64,000 nucleotides of DNA from Acidobacteriota bacterium (lineage in GTDB: Bacteria; Acidobacteriota; Vicinamibacteria; Vicinamibacterales; SCN-69-37): NCBI GenBank assembly GCA_020853395.1, contig JADYYY010000003.1:62001-126000 (forward strand). The letters run 5' to 3'. Below the pieces are notes generated by a model. The model worked only from the letters and a program-made list of their open reading frames with translations. It was not told where the DNA came from and made no database searches. Below, piece after piece: positions 33,358-43,600 of the stretch. The position numbers were made by a program, and so were the translations under genes. Numbering within the stretch: position 1 is the stretch's first letter; every line of letters starts with the position of its first letter.

Positions 33358-34950
33358 CTACTGAACGACGGGATGGCTGTCGTGTGGCGGGATGGCGCGC
33401 GCGGTCCGGCGCGCGGCGCGCGGCGTGCGCGAGACGTCGCGCAGGAAGTCGAGATCGCCGACGGGCGTGAGCCGGATGCCCGACAGGTCGGCGCGGGCGA
33501 CGGCGACGTTCGTGCGCGTCCAGAGACTGACGATCGGCACGTCGATCGCGATCAGCCGCTGAGCGTCGACGTACGCGCGGCGCCGCTCCGTCTCGTCGAA
33601 GGCGGCCGATGCGAGGTCGAGCAGACGGTCCACGTCGGCGTTCGCGTAGTGCGCGCGGTTGAAGCCGGCGGGCGGCGTCTGCGACGAATGGAAGACACGG
33701 CGCAGGATGTCGGGATCGGCGACCGATCCGCCGGTGAAGATCAGCGTGTAGAGCTGGACGTTGCCCCTGATCACGTCCGAGAAGAGCGTCGCGAACTCGT
33801 ACGATCGGATCTCGATCCCGATCCCGGCGGCGGCGAGCATCTGCTGCAGGGCGGCCGCTTGCACGCGGTAGACCTCCGACGTCGAGGTCTTGAGCGACAG
33901 CGTCAGGCGCGGGGCCGGTCCGTCGCCGTCGGGATCGGGATATCCCGCCTCGTCGAGCAGCGTCCGGGCCTTGGCGACGTCGTGCGGAAACGAGCGCACA
34001 TCGGGCGCAGAGGCCCAGGACATCGACGGCACGATGCCGGCTGCCGGCCGCGCCTGATCGCGGCGCAGGTATCGGACGATGGCCTCGCGGTCGATCGCGT
34101 ACGCGATCGCCTGCCGGACGCGCCGATCCCGGAGCGCCGGGTCGAGAAGGTTGAGGCCGATGTAGGCGTAGTCGGTGCCGGGACCGCTGATGACCGAGAG
34201 GCCCGGCGTTGCCCGCAGCCCGTGGATCAAGTCCGGTGAGAGATCGTTGACGACGAGATCCACGTCCCCTTTTCGCAGCTCGAGCCCGCGCATCGTCTCG
34301 TCGGGCACGACCTTGAACGTCACGCCGGCGTTCTTCGGCGCACCACGGTAGTAGCCGGTGAAGGCGGCGAGCGTGACGTGGTCGTCGGGGGCGAACTCGA
34401 CGAAGCGGTAGGGCCCGCTGCCCAGCGGCGATTGGCCGATCGCGGCGTCACTGTCCGCCGGCACGATGCCCATGTTCGTCAGGTTGGCAGGAAAGGCCGC
34501 CGATGGCGCGCGCAGTTTGAACGCCACGCTGTAGCGATCGAGCGCATCGACCGCGACGAGGTCCTGAAACGCCCCCTTGCGGCCCGACACGAACGCCGGG
34601 TCGAGAAACCGCCGGAACGTGTAGGCCACATCGGCCGACGTCATCTCGCGGCCGTCGTGGAAGTGCACGCCCGAAGGAATCTCGGCAACGTAGGTCTGCG
34701 AATCCGTCGTCTCGAAGCGGGTGGCCAGATCGAGGACGGGCCGGAGGTCGTCGCCGATGCGCAAGAGCGAGCTGAAGAGCAGGCTGTGCACGCGCTGCGA
34801 CGACTCGTCCAGCCCGATGCCAGGATCGAGGTTCGTCGGCGACGTCTGCAGCGCGATGACGATCGTGTCGCGCGGCGGGGCGGGTGCGGGCTGGCAGGCG
34901 GCGGCGCCCGCGGCCAGCAGGCCGAGGGTCAGCCAGCGCCGGCCCGTCAC
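33358..34950 (-). CDS. ABC transporter substrate-binding protein, dipeptide/oligopeptide family (SBP_bac_5)
   Basis: 530 aa lipoprotein: the N-terminus RRWLTLGLLAAGAAAC holds a lipobox. IVIALQTSPTNLDPGIGLDE, the DVAYTFRRFLDP motif, GSGPYRFVEFAPDD and VRQAIAYAIDREAIVRYL identify the DppA/OppA class. It starts at GTG 34950, overlapping the mutS stop by 4 nt (GTGA). No permease or ATPase genes are adjacent, so it must work with components encoded elsewhere, or serve as a stand-alone receptor. Confidence 0.92.
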   Translation of the reverse strand: MTGRRWLTLGLLAAGAAACQPAPAPPRDTIVIALQTSPTNLDPGIGLDESSQRVHSLLFSSLLRIGDDLRPVLDLATRFETTDSQTYVAEIPSGVHFHDGREMTSADVAYTFRRFLDPAFVSGRKGAFQDLVAVDALDRYSVAFKLRAPSAAFPANLTNMGIVPADSDAAIGQSPLGSGPYRFVEFAPDDHVTLAAFTGYYRGAPKNAGVTFKVVPDETMRGLELRKGDVDLVVNDLSPDLIHGLRATPGLSVISGPGTDYAYIGLNLLDPALRDRRVRQAIAYAIDREAIVRYLRRDQARPAAGIVPSMSWASAPDVRSFPHDVAKARTLLDEAGYPDPDGDGPAPRLTLSLKTSTSEVYRVQAAALQQMLAAAGIGIEIRSYEFATLFSDVIRGNVQLYTLIFTGGSVADPDILRRVFHSSQTPPAGFNRAHYANADVDRLLDLASAAFDETERRRAYVDAQRLIAIDVPIVSLWTRTNVAVARADLSGIRLTPVGDLDFLRDVSRTPRAARRTARAIPPHDSHPVVQ

Positions 34951-37577
34951 GCCTCGGCCTCGCGTTTCAGCGCCGAGAGCAGATTGAGCGCCTCGAGCGG
35001 CGTCAGCCGGTCGACGTCCACGCCCGTGAGCCGTTCGATCACCGGATGCGTTGCGGGCGGCTGGAACAGCGAGAGCTGCCGCTGCGCGGCAGGCGGCGCG
35101 CCGCTCAGGCTCGGCCGTCCGCCGCGCGCCAGCTCGTCCTGCTCGAGCGACCGCAGGATCTCCGATGCGCGCGCCACGACGCGGGCGGGCAGCCCGGCGA
35201 GGCGAGCGACCTGGATGCCGTAGCTTCGGTCGGATCGGCCGGGGACGATCTTGTGCAGGAACACGATGTCGTCTTTGAATTCGCGCGCGGCGACATGGTA
35301 GTTCACCACGGAAGGAAAAGCGTCGGCCAGATCCGTCAGCTCGTGGTAGTGCGTCGCGAAGATCGTCTTCGGGCGTGCGCGCGCGTCGGTCGCCAGGTGC
35401 TCGGCGACCGCCCACGCCAGGCTGAGGCCGTCGAACGTCGCCGTGCCGCGGCCGATCTCGTCGAGGATGACGAGGCTCCGAGAGGAGGCGGCGTGCAGGA
35501 TCGCGGCCGTTTCCTGCATCTCGACCATGAACGTGGACTGGCCGCGCGCGATGTTGTCGGAGGCGCCGACTCTCGCGAAGATGCGGTCGACGAGCGCGAG
35601 CTTCGCGGTGCGGGCCGGCACGAACGATCCAGCCTGGGCCAAGAGCGCGAGCAGCGCGACCTGCCGCAAGTACGTCGACTTGCCGCCCATGTTCGGCCCT
35701 GTGAGGATCACCACCTGCCGGCTGGTGCCGTCGAGGTGGACGTCGTTCGGGACGAACGCGCCCGACGCGTGCCGCTCGACGATCGGATGGCGAGCGTCGG
35801 TAGCGAAGAACTCGTCGCCGTCGTGCAGGAACGGCTTCGTGAAATTCGAGGCGGCCGCGGTCTCACCGAGCGCGGCCAGCACGTCGAGCGAGGCCACGGC
35901 TCGTGCCGTGTCGAGGATGCGGGGCGCCTCCGCCGCCGTCCCGAGGCGCAGCGCCTCGAAGAGCTCGAGCTCGCGGGCGGCGATGCGCTCGTCGGCTCCG
36001 AGCACTTTGTCTTCGTATTCCTTGAGCGCCGGCGTGATGAACCGCTCACCGCCCGCGATCGTTTGCTTGCGGATGTAGTCGGGCGGGACCAGGCCGAGGT
36101 TGGCCTTGGTGATCTCGATGTAGTACCCGAAGACGCGGTTGTAGCGGATCTTCAACGACGCGATGCCGCTGCGGGCTTTCTCGATCTCCTCCATGGCCGC
36201 GATCGAGGCTTTGCCGCCTCGGCTGATCGCCCTGAGCTCGTCCAGCTCGGCGTCGACGCCGTCGCGGATGAGACCGCCGTCGCGCGCGAGCGCCGGCGGC
36301 TCGGCCACGAGCGTGCGCTCGATCGCATCGCGGACGTCCGCGAGCTCGTCCAGCTCGGCGACCAGGCTGCGGACGAGCGGTGCGGCCAGATCCGCGGCAG
36401 CGCGGATGCGCGGCACGAGCGCGAGGGACTGGCCGAGGGCGGCGAGATCCTTGGGGCTCGCCGTGCCCAACGAGATGCGGCCCACCAGGCGCTCGAGGTC
36501 GTGCATCGGCCGCAGCACCTCGCGCAGTTTGCCTCGCTCGGTCACGCGGAACGCGAAGTCCTCGACGGCGTCGAGCCGATCCTGCACGCGCGCGAGCGTC
36601 ACGAGCGGGCGCACGAGCCACTGCCGCAGCAGGCGTCCGCCCATGGCCGTCACGGTCCGGTCGATCGCGTCGAGCAGCGACCCCGCGCGGCCGCCGTCGG
36701 CGCCCTCGAGCACGTTCAGATGCCGCAGCGTGACGGGATCGATGACGAGCGCATCGCTCGCCACGCGAAGCGAGATGCTGCGGATGTGAGAAAGATCGCT
36801 GCGCTGGGTTTCGCGCAGGTAGGCGAGGAGCGCGCCGGCGGCGGCGATGGCCGCCTGCGCCTGCTCCAGCCCGAAGCCGGCCAGCGACGCCGTCTGCAGT
36901 TGCCCGCACAGCGCGTCATGCGCGCGCGCCGAATCGAAGGTCCAGCCGTCGACGCGCGTCACGCGGTACGCCGCCGGATCGCCGGCCACGATCGCGGCAT
37001 CCGTCTCGTCGGCGATCAGCAGTTCCCTGGGGCGCAGCAGCGCCAGCTCGGCGGCGAGCGCCAGGCGCGCGTCGGTCCCTGTGAACTCGCCGACCTCGAA
37101 GGCACCGGTCGACACGTCGAGGCAGGCCAGGCCCCAGGTGCCGTTCGGTGGGGCGTGCACGGCGGCCAGAAACGCCGGTTCCCTCGCCTCGAGATAGGAG
37201 GCCTCGGTGAACGTGCCCGGCGAGACGACGCGCGTGACCTCGCGGCGGACGATGCCCTTGGCTTTCCGCGGGTCCTCGACCTGGTCGCAGATCGCCACGC
37301 GATAGCCCTTGCGGATCAGGCGGCCGAGGTAGGCGTCCAGCGCGTGGAACGGAATGCCGCACATCGGGATCGCGCCGCCCTGGCTGTCCTTCGCCCGCGA
37401 CGTGAGCGTCAACTCGAGCGCGCGCGACGCGGTGAGCGCATCCTCGTAGAACATCTCGTAGAAGTCGCCCATGCGGAACAGGACGATCGCGTCGCGATGC
37501 TGCCGCTTGACGTCGAGGTACTGCCGCATGGCCGGCGTGGCCGTGTGCGCGGACGGAGAAGCCGGAGAGATGGTCAC
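34947..37577 (-). CDS. mutS: DNA mismatch repair protein MutS
   Basis: 876 aa. The N-terminal mismatch-binding domain has TPAMRQYLDVKRQH and FRMGDFYEMFYEDA with the Phe-x-Glu-type DNA contact. The connector, lever and clamp domains follow. The ATPase domain holds Walker A TGPNMGGKSTYLRQVA near residue 622, LVILDEIGRGTATFDG (Walker B) and ATHYHELTDLA. Full length for the family. It diverges from tsaB-rimI across 62 bp. mutL is not in the window. Confidence 0.97.
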   Translation of the reverse strand: MTISPASPSAHTATPAMRQYLDVKRQHRDAIVLFRMGDFYEMFYEDALTASRALELTLTSRAKDSQGGAIPMCGIPFHALDAYLGRLIRKGYRVAICDQVEDPRKAKGIVRREVTRVVSPGTFTEASYLEAREPAFLAAVHAPPNGTWGLACLDVSTGAFEVGEFTGTDARLALAAELALLRPRELLIADETDAAIVAGDPAAYRVTRVDGWTFDSARAHDALCGQLQTASLAGFGLEQAQAAIAAAGALLAYLRETQRSDLSHIRSISLRVASDALVIDPVTLRHLNVLEGADGGRAGSLLDAIDRTVTAMGGRLLRQWLVRPLVTLARVQDRLDAVEDFAFRVTERGKLREVLRPMHDLERLVGRISLGTASPKDLAALGQSLALVPRIRAAADLAAPLVRSLVAELDELADVRDAIERTLVAEPPALARDGGLIRDGVDAELDELRAISRGGKASIAAMEEIEKARSGIASLKIRYNRVFGYYIEITKANLGLVPPDYIRKQTIAGGERFITPALKEYEDKVLGADERIAARELELFEALRLGTAAEAPRILDTARAVASLDVLAALGETAAASNFTKPFLHDGDEFFATDARHPIVERHASGAFVPNDVHLDGTSRQVVILTGPNMGGKSTYLRQVALLALLAQAGSFVPARTAKLALVDRIFARVGASDNIARGQSTFMVEMQETAAILHAASSRSLVILDEIGRGTATFDGLSLAWAVAEHLATDARARPKTIFATHYHELTDLADAFPSVVNYHVAAREFKDDIVFLHKIVPGRSDRSYGIQVARLAGLPARVVARASEILRSLEQDELARGGRPSLSGAPPAAQRQLSLFQPPATHPVIERLTGVDVDRLTPLEALNLLSALKREAEA

Positions 37578-37622
37578 GTCGAGCAGCGGGAGGGCACCCG
37601 GTCGGCGCCGGATTCGCGCGAG

Positions 37623-37628
37623 TATAAC
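37623..37628 (+). promoter_or_regulatory. -10 element TATAAC for tsaB-rimI
   Basis: TATAAC ends 11 nt before ATG 37640, giving a predicted leader of about 5 nt and no room for a Shine-Dalgarno sequence. Confidence 0.45.
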
Positions 37629-37639
37629 ATCTGCACTCG

Positions 37640-38836
37640 ATGGTCATTCTCGCGCTCGAGACCGCGACGCGTGCCGGCAGCGTCGCGCTCGCGATCGATG
37701 GCACCTGCGTGTCGACGGGGGGCGACGCCACGCGGCCGCACGGACATCGCCTGCCGGCGGACGTCCTGGGGTGGCTCGCCGCGTACGGGCGCGACATTCG
37801 CGACGTCGATCTCTTCGCGGTGGCGAGCGGCCCCGGTTCGTTCACCGGCCTGCGCGTCGGCCTCGCGACCGTGCAGGGCCTCGCGCTCGCGACCGGCCGC
37901 CCGGCCATCGGCGTGCCGACGCTCGAGGCGCTGGCCGAAACGAACCTGGTCGGTCCCAACGACCGGCCGGCCGTGCTGGTGGCCTGTCTCGACGGCCAGC
38001 GCGGCGAGGTCTTCAGCGCCGCGTGGCGCGTCGGGAACGCGGACGTCACGATCGATCGATGTGATGTCTTGCTGGAACCGGCGGCGAGCCGGCCGTCCGA
38101 CCTTGCGGCCGCCATTGCGGCCGAAGCCGGGAGCAGGGCCGTCACGATCGTCGGCGACGGCGGGCTTCGCTACGCGGACGTGTTCGCGCGCGTCGTGCCG
38201 CAGGCGCAGATCGTCGCCGCGCCGTTGCCGCTCGCCGACACGACGGCGCGTCTTGCCGCGCGCCGAGCGGGCCAGGCCGCGGCGCCGCACGCGCTGCGCC
38301 CGATCTACCTGAGGCCGCCGGACGCGTCCGCGCCGAAGGCCCGTGCGGCTGGCGACCACACGATCCGCCGGCTCGGAAGCCGCGACGACCTGGGGGCCGT
38401 CGAAGCGCTTCAGCGGCAGACGTTCGCCAATCCGTGGAGCGCGGACTCGATCCGCTGGGAGCTCCAGCACACGGACGTGGCCAGGCTGTACGTGATGGAG
38501 GATGCCGGCGGGACGGTCGTCGCGTACTGCGCCTGCTGGATGGTCTTCGATGAGCTGCACATCAACAGCCTGGCCGTGGACGCGTCGCGCCGCCGGCGTG
38601 GTCTGGCGCGGCGGCTCTTGACGCACGTGCTCGCAGAGGCCGCCGACGCGGGAGCCTCGGCAGCGACCCTCGAGGTGCGCACCTCCAACGAAGCGGCACG
38701 CCGGCTGTACGAAGGGCTCGGGTTCGTCGTCGAAGGCGTGAGGCGTGACTACTACCAGGATCCGCGGGAAGATGCGATCATCCTCTGGAAGAGGGCCCTC
38801 CAGGGGCATCGGGGCGAACGGCGCGGGCCGCCGTGA
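37640..38836 (+). CDS. tsaB-rimI: TsaB-RimI fusion (tRNA t6A complex subunit / ribosomal-protein N-acetyltransferase)
   Basis: 398 aa, two domains. Residues 1-235 are TsaB: VILALETATRAGSVALAI and VASGPGSFTGLRVGLATVQG, the partner that stabilises TsaD for t6A37 tRNA modification. From about residue 240 a GNAT domain follows (HTIRRLGSRDDLGAVEALQR, FANPWSADSIRWELQ, LHINSLAVDASRRRRGLARR, ARRLYEGLGFVVEGVRRDYY), matching RimI, which acetylates the N-terminal Ala of ribosomal protein S18. tsaB and rimI are neighbours in many genomes, so the fusion makes sense. Cytosolic. Confidence 0.94.
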   Translation: MVILALETATRAGSVALAIDGTCVSTGGDATRPHGHRLPADVLGWLAAYGRDIRDVDLFAVASGPGSFTGLRVGLATVQGLALATGRPAIGVPTLEALAETNLVGPNDRPAVLVACLDGQRGEVFSAAWRVGNADVTIDRCDVLLEPAASRPSDLAAAIAAEAGSRAVTIVGDGGLRYADVFARVVPQAQIVAAPLPLADTTARLAARRAGQAAAPHALRPIYLRPPDASAPKARAAGDHTIRRLGSRDDLGAVEALQRQTFANPWSADSIRWELQHTDVARLYVMEDAGGTVVAYCACWMVFDELHINSLAVDASRRRRGLARRLLTHVLAEAADAGASAATLEVRTSNEAARRLYEGLGFVVEGVRRDYYQDPREDAIILWKRALQGHRGERRGPP

Positions 38837-38859
38837 CGGACGCCGGGCCGCGTTCGGCT

Positions 38860-38889
38860 TTGCCCTCCGCCCGTGAAGGGTGCTAGGCT
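38860..38889 (+). promoter_or_regulatory. promoter of the DUF465 gene
   Basis: TTGCCC (38860-38865), 18-bp spacer, TAGGCT (38884-38889). AAGGAGG follows at 38903-38909 as the ribosome site. Confidence 0.4.
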
Positions 38890-38914
38890 CCGTTCACACC
38901 TGAAGGAGGCGAGC

Positions 38915-39166
38915 ATGGCAGAAGCTCAGCTCTCAGTCGATGACACGGTTCGGGCTGTGCTGCTCGAGAATCACGACGAATTCCGCCAACTGGTTCTGGA
39001 GCATCACCGCCTCGACGAGCACTTGCGAGCACTCGCCACGGTGCCGTATCTCACCGAACAGCAGCAAGTCGAAGAAGTCGCGTTGAAGAAGCGCAAGCTG
39101 GCCCTCAAGGATCGCATCGAGCACATCGTCCGGCATCACGCCCACGGCGCGTCGTCGCCACAGTAG
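38915..39166 (+). CDS. DUF465 (YdcH-like) small coiled-coil protein
   Basis: 83 aa, cytosolic. A helical hairpin with FRQLVLEHHRLDEHLRALAT and VEEVALKKRKLALKDRIEHI matches the YdcH/DUF465 family, which is widespread and of unknown role. ATG 38915 follows a strong AAGGAGG. A long hairpin follows the stop. Confidence 0.82.
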   Translation: MAEAQLSVDDTVRAVLLENHDEFRQLVLEHHRLDEHLRALATVPYLTEQQQVEEVALKKRKLALKDRIEHIVRHHAHGASSPQ

Positions 39167-39170
39167 TCTC

Positions 39171-39214
39171 CCGGCGTGCGGGGCGCGGACGGCGTCCTGC
39201 GCCCCGCACGCCGG
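39171..39214. terminator. 16-bp perfect hairpin between DUF465 gene and psd
   Basis: CCGGCGTGCGGGGCGC (39171-39186) pairs perfectly with GCGCCCCGCACGCCGG (39199-39214); the loop region can add four more pairs (GGAC/GTCC). Very stable and GC-rich, but without a T-run, so it may act with Rho or as a transcript-end stabiliser. Confidence 0.6.
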
Positions 39215-39237
39215 CTTCGTGTACATGTCCACCTCCC

Positions 39238-39885
39238 GTGAGAATTGATCGCGCGGCAGTCCCGTTCGTGGCGATGGCGGCCGTGCCCGCCGTCGTGTCG
39301 GCCTGGTGGCTGTCGTCGGCCGCCACAGCCGGGCTCGCGATGCTGCCGCTCGCCGTGCTGCTCTTCTTCCGGGATCCTGATCGGCTGGTGCGTGCCGATC
39401 GCCAGATCGTCCTGGCGCCCGCAGACGGCAAGGTGATGCACGCCGGACCGGCGCGACCCGGTGAAGCGCCGGGCGGCGAGTGGACGCAGGTGACCATCTT
39501 CCTGTCGGTCTTCGACGTCCACATCAACCGCTCGCCGGTCGCCGGCCGGGTCCTCAGCGTCTCGTACGTGCCCGGGTCGTTCAAGGCAGCGTTTCGCTCC
39601 GACGCCTTTCGGAACGAACACTCGGAGATCTGGCTGGACCACGATGGCACGAGGGTCGTGGTGCGCCAGGTGGTCGGCGTGCTCGCGCGGCGCGTCGTCT
39701 GCCGCATCGCCGCGGGTGACGTGCTCGAGAGCGGCGCCCGCATCGGGCTCATGAAGTTCGGGTCGAGGATGGATGTGTTTCTGCCCACGTCGGCCGAGCT
39801 GCTCGTGGCCGCGGGCGATCGGGTGCGAGGGGGCGAGACCCCCATCGCCCGGCTTCCGGAGGAGCCTCATGGCGAAGGCGATTGA
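39238..39885 (+). CDS. psd: phosphatidylserine decarboxylase, short (type II) form
   Basis: 215 aa proenzyme at the inner membrane that converts phosphatidylserine to phosphatidylethanolamine. N-terminal hydrophobic segments (about 8-45), then FFRDPDR, APADGKVMHAG, FLSVFDVHINRSPVAGRV and the self-cleavage site in GLMKFGSRMD, where Gly-Ser cleavage makes the pyruvoyl cofactor. This FGS-type site marks the short decarboxylase group. GTG 39238 is the start. It overlaps pssA by 17 bp, giving a phosphatidylethanolamine operon. Confidence 0.93.
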   Translation: MRIDRAAVPFVAMAAVPAVVSAWWLSSAATAGLAMLPLAVLLFFRDPDRLVRADRQIVLAPADGKVMHAGPARPGEAPGGEWTQVTIFLSVFDVHINRSPVAGRVLSVSYVPGSFKAAFRSDAFRNEHSEIWLDHDGTRVVVRQVVGVLARRVVCRIAAGDVLESGARIGLMKFGSRMDVFLPTSAELLVAAGDRVRGGETPIARLPEEPHGEGD

Positions 39886-40666
39886 GCGCCGCGACCGCGA
39901 CCCGCACTTCCGCCGCGGGATCTACCTGCTGCCGAGCATCTTCACGGTCGGCAACATGTTCTGCGGCTACGCGAGCATCATCTTCTCGATGCGGGGCGAG
40001 CTCGTCACCGCGGCCCCGTTCATCGGCTTCGCCGTCGTGCTCGACATGCTCGACGGCCGGGTCGCGCGCATGACGAGGACGACGAGCGCGTTCGGGCTCG
40101 AGCTCGATTCGTTGGCCGACATCATCTCGTTCGGCGTCGCGCCGGCGGTGCTGGCGATGGCGTGGGGCCTCTCGGATCTCGGTCGTGTCGGCTGGGCTGC
40201 GGGCTTCGTGTACGTCACGGCGGCCGCCATGCGGCTCGCGCGATTCAACATCCAGTCGTCTGGCCAAGTGGACAAGCGCTACTTCGTCGGCATGCCGTCG
40301 CCGCCGGCCGCGGGCGTGATCGCATCGACCGTGTTCGCATGGCCGTACCCGGCCGCCACCGTCTACATCTGGTCCTATCCGCTCGTGCCGCAGTCGATTG
40401 CCGCCATGACCGTCGTGCTGGTACCGGCCGCGCTCATGGTGAGCACGATCAAGTTCCGCAGCTTCAAGACGATCAATTTCGGATGGAGCCGGCGCTACGC
40501 CGGCATCTTCTTGCTCGCCGTGCTGATCGCGCTCATCGCGACGGAGCCTCGCATCAGCCTGCTCGTGCTCGCCTACGGCTACTTCTTCTCCGCGTTCATC
40601 GAGATGGTGCTGACGAAGGTGCGGAGCCATCGTGAGGAGCCGCCATCCGCGGCAGCGTCACCGTAA
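39869..40666 (+). CDS. pssA: CDP-diacylglycerol-serine O-phosphatidyltransferase
   Basis: 265 aa polytopic inner-membrane enzyme that makes phosphatidylserine, the substrate of psd. The CDP-alcohol phosphotransferase motif runs DGRVAR, Gly in AFGLEL, DSLAD (about residues 56-78). Hydrophobic helices surround it, and YLLPSIFTVGNMFCGYASII is the usual N-terminus. A GGAGGAG site precedes ATG 39869. Its last 71 bp overlap the 3' end of the convergent histidine kinase. Confidence 0.94.
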   Translation: MAKAIERRDRDPHFRRGIYLLPSIFTVGNMFCGYASIIFSMRGELVTAAPFIGFAVVLDMLDGRVARMTRTTSAFGLELDSLADIISFGVAPAVLAMAWGLSDLGRVGWAAGFVYVTAAAMRLARFNIQSSGQVDKRYFVGMPSPPAAGVIASTVFAWPYPAATVYIWSYPLVPQSIAAMTVVLVPAALMVSTIKFRSFKTINFGWSRRYAGIFLLAVLIALIATEPRISLLVLAYGYFFSAFIEMVLTKVRSHREEPPSAAASP

Positions 40667-43600
40667 CGATCGTCCCCTGGCCCGGCGTGCTCGCCAGCGC
40701 GATCGTGCCTCCCTCGCGCTCGATGCTGCGCTGCGCGTTCGCCAGCCCCAGACCGCTGCCGCCGGTCTTGGTCGAGAAGTACGGCTCGAACGCATGGGCG
40801 ATGGTCTGTTCGTCCATGCCGACGCCCGAGTCGGCGATGACGATCGTCGCCACCTCGCGCGACGCCTCGACCGTCACGCGCAGCGCGCCGCCGTCGGGCA
40901 TCGCCTGAAGCGCGTTCTCCACGAGGTTCGTCAGCGCGCGCACGAGCAGCGTGCGATCGGCGCGCACGATCACGCCAGCCGTCAGCGTCGTGTCGATCGC
41001 CACGTTCCCCGCCAGCCCCGGCCGGTACGGCTCGATGATGCCGTTGACGAGCGCGCCAAGGTCGACGGCTTCGGGCCTCGACGTCGGCTCGCTCGCGAAG
41101 TTGGCGAACTCCGACGCGATCTGGCGCAAGAGGCGCACTTGGCCGAGGACCGTCCGGATGCACTGGTCGAGCGTCTCGCCGAGCGGCCGGCCGCGATCGC
41201 CGTGCACGCGCTGGAGATGCTCGGCCGCGAGCTGGATCGGCGTCAGCGGGTTCTTGATCTCGTGCGCGACCTGCCGGGCCATCTCGTTCCAGGCTTTCAA
41301 CTGGTTGGCGCGCGCCAGCTCGGCACGCTGCGCGACGAGCCGAGCCGTCATCGTGTTGAAGTCGTCGACGAGCCGCCGCAGCTCGTCGGCCGTGTCGGCG
41401 GCAATCCGCACGTCGAGCTGGCCCGCGGCAATCCGCCGTGTGGCGTTCGTCAAACGCGCCACCGGATCCGCGATTCGGCCCGCGAGCGAGGCGCCGAGGC
41501 CGGCGGCGAACAGGACGACGAGCACGGATCCGACGAGGACGCCGCGATTGAGCTCGTCGATCTCCTGCTGGATCTCGCGTTGCCGGGGTGCGAGCGGCAC
41601 GCTCAGCACGGCGCCGGGGCCCAGCGCCGGCAGCGGCGAGGCGGCCACGAGGTACTGCTGATCCTCCGTGACGAACGACGGCAGCCGCTCGAGCGCGATC
41701 TTCCGATAGACCGTCGCCGGCGTGCGTCCGGGCAGCAGGCCGGAGTTGAACAGGTCGCGCTGGCTCGTCGCGACGAGCGCGGGGCCATCGAAGAGGTTGA
41801 CGTCTTCTTCGATCACCTGCCGGATCCACACCATCATGTCGTCGCTTGGCGGCTGGGCGCCTGACTGCTCGTTGACCGCGATCTGCTCGAAGACCCGCCG
41901 TGCGACGGCCACGACGCTCGCTGCCTCGCCCTGGATGTCGTCGCGGAAGCGCGCCTGCATGAAGCCGCTGAACGCGAGCGCGAACAGAAGCACCGGGCCG
42001 ACGGCGACCAGCACGAAGAAGAGGAACAGCTTCCGGTAGAAGCTCGTCCGCACCTCGGTAATCAGCACGCGCAGCGGCGCGCGGGTCCGCCGCACCAGCG
42101 GCACGTAGAGCACGGCGGCTGCCTGCACGATGATGAACAAGAGCGCCGCTACGGCGGCGATCTCGGCGAGCCGCGCGGCGTGATCGCGGAGCGTCGCCGC
42201 GGGGTACCCCAGGGCGTAGATGCCGGCTCGATTCTGCTGGAGATGCACGTGGTAGCGGCGCCGGTTGGCGTCGAGCGTGGTCCAGAACGGCCTGCCGTCG
42301 CCGTAGATCCGCCGGAACAGCGCGTCGTCGATCGTCCACGCGATGCCGTCGTCGGTCGTGAAGATCGGTTGCAGACTCCAGCCGTAGACGACGAGCTCGA
42401 GCCCGACGGGCCCGCCGGCGCGCGGGGCTCGCGTGCCGCCCACGCGGACGAGATCCGAGGAGGGGCTCGCGGAGGCGACGAACGGGAGCGCGTCGTAGTC
42501 GGTCGGCGCCACGTGCACCACGACGGCGCCGACGAAGCCTTGCTCGGGATCGCACAGGCCTTTCTGCGCGTGGAGCATCGTGCGGTTCGACGATCCGAAT
42601 CGCGTGACCTCGCCGAACGTTTCCCACTCGCATCCGGCGCCCGGCCACTTCTGCGTCGTCGTCCGAGCCACGTACTCGGGAAAGTTGAGGGCGAATCGGC
42701 TGAGCAGCGACCGATCCCGGCCGTACAGCTCGATGTCGGAGATGACGCGCGTGCTCTTCAGCGCCGTCTGGTTCCAGATCAGGAACGCGCTCTGGCTCTC
42801 GATCGGTTGAGCCGGCGTCAGCCGGACCTGCGCCGCGAGCGGCAGGCGATCGAGTTCGTCCTGCACCTTGCGCAGCAGGCTGCGAATGTCGTCGGACTGG
42901 CGGGCCGCCTGCGGCGAGTACTCCGTTTCGATCACGGCGCGCGCCGAGCGGTCGATCGCCGAGGCGACCAGCGGATACAAGCCCGCCAGCGGGACGACGA
43001 GCGCGAGGAATCCCAGCACGAGCCGGCTCGATTGCGTCGCGTGACGATAGCGACGGCGCAGCCGCGGTGCGGCGACGGCAAAGCCGGCGAAGAGGAGCGT
43101 CATGCTCAGGGCTGGCGGGCCAGGCGGTGTCGGCCACCTGGGTGATGACGCGACCAGTGCCGCCACGGGCAGCGTCCAGCAGCCGATCGCGAGGGCGCTC
43201 CACGCCGCGGATCGTGCGAGCCGCCAGCGTTCTGCCGCGATGGCCAGCACGGCCGCGGCCGCCCAGCCGATCGCGAGCACCGTCAGGAGCACGGTCCACA
43301 CGTTCAACAACCCCATCAGGTCGAACGGAAACAACGCCGAGTGCCAGGCTGCCAGGCTGCTCGGCGGAATCTGCCCGCTGAGAATCGCCCAGGCACCGGC
43401 GATGGCGGCCGCGAGCAGCGCGCCGGCGAATAGCTGTTCGGCGACGAAGCGCCGCTGCGCGCTGGCCGGCGTACGCCGTGGCCAGCGGCGCCACCAGGCG
43501 CCGCCGGCAACGAGCCCGACGATGGCCGCAAGCGCGCCGGCGCGACCGAGGCGCACCGCGACGTCGGGCGCATCGAGACGGTCCATCACCGCGGTCAGCA

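Noticed and set aside
34884..38312. Very long forward open frame (over 1100 codons) opposite mutS
   Set aside because: Rich in Arg, Glu and Ala with no domain; a GC-rich antisense shadow of mutS and the fused tsaB-rimI gene.
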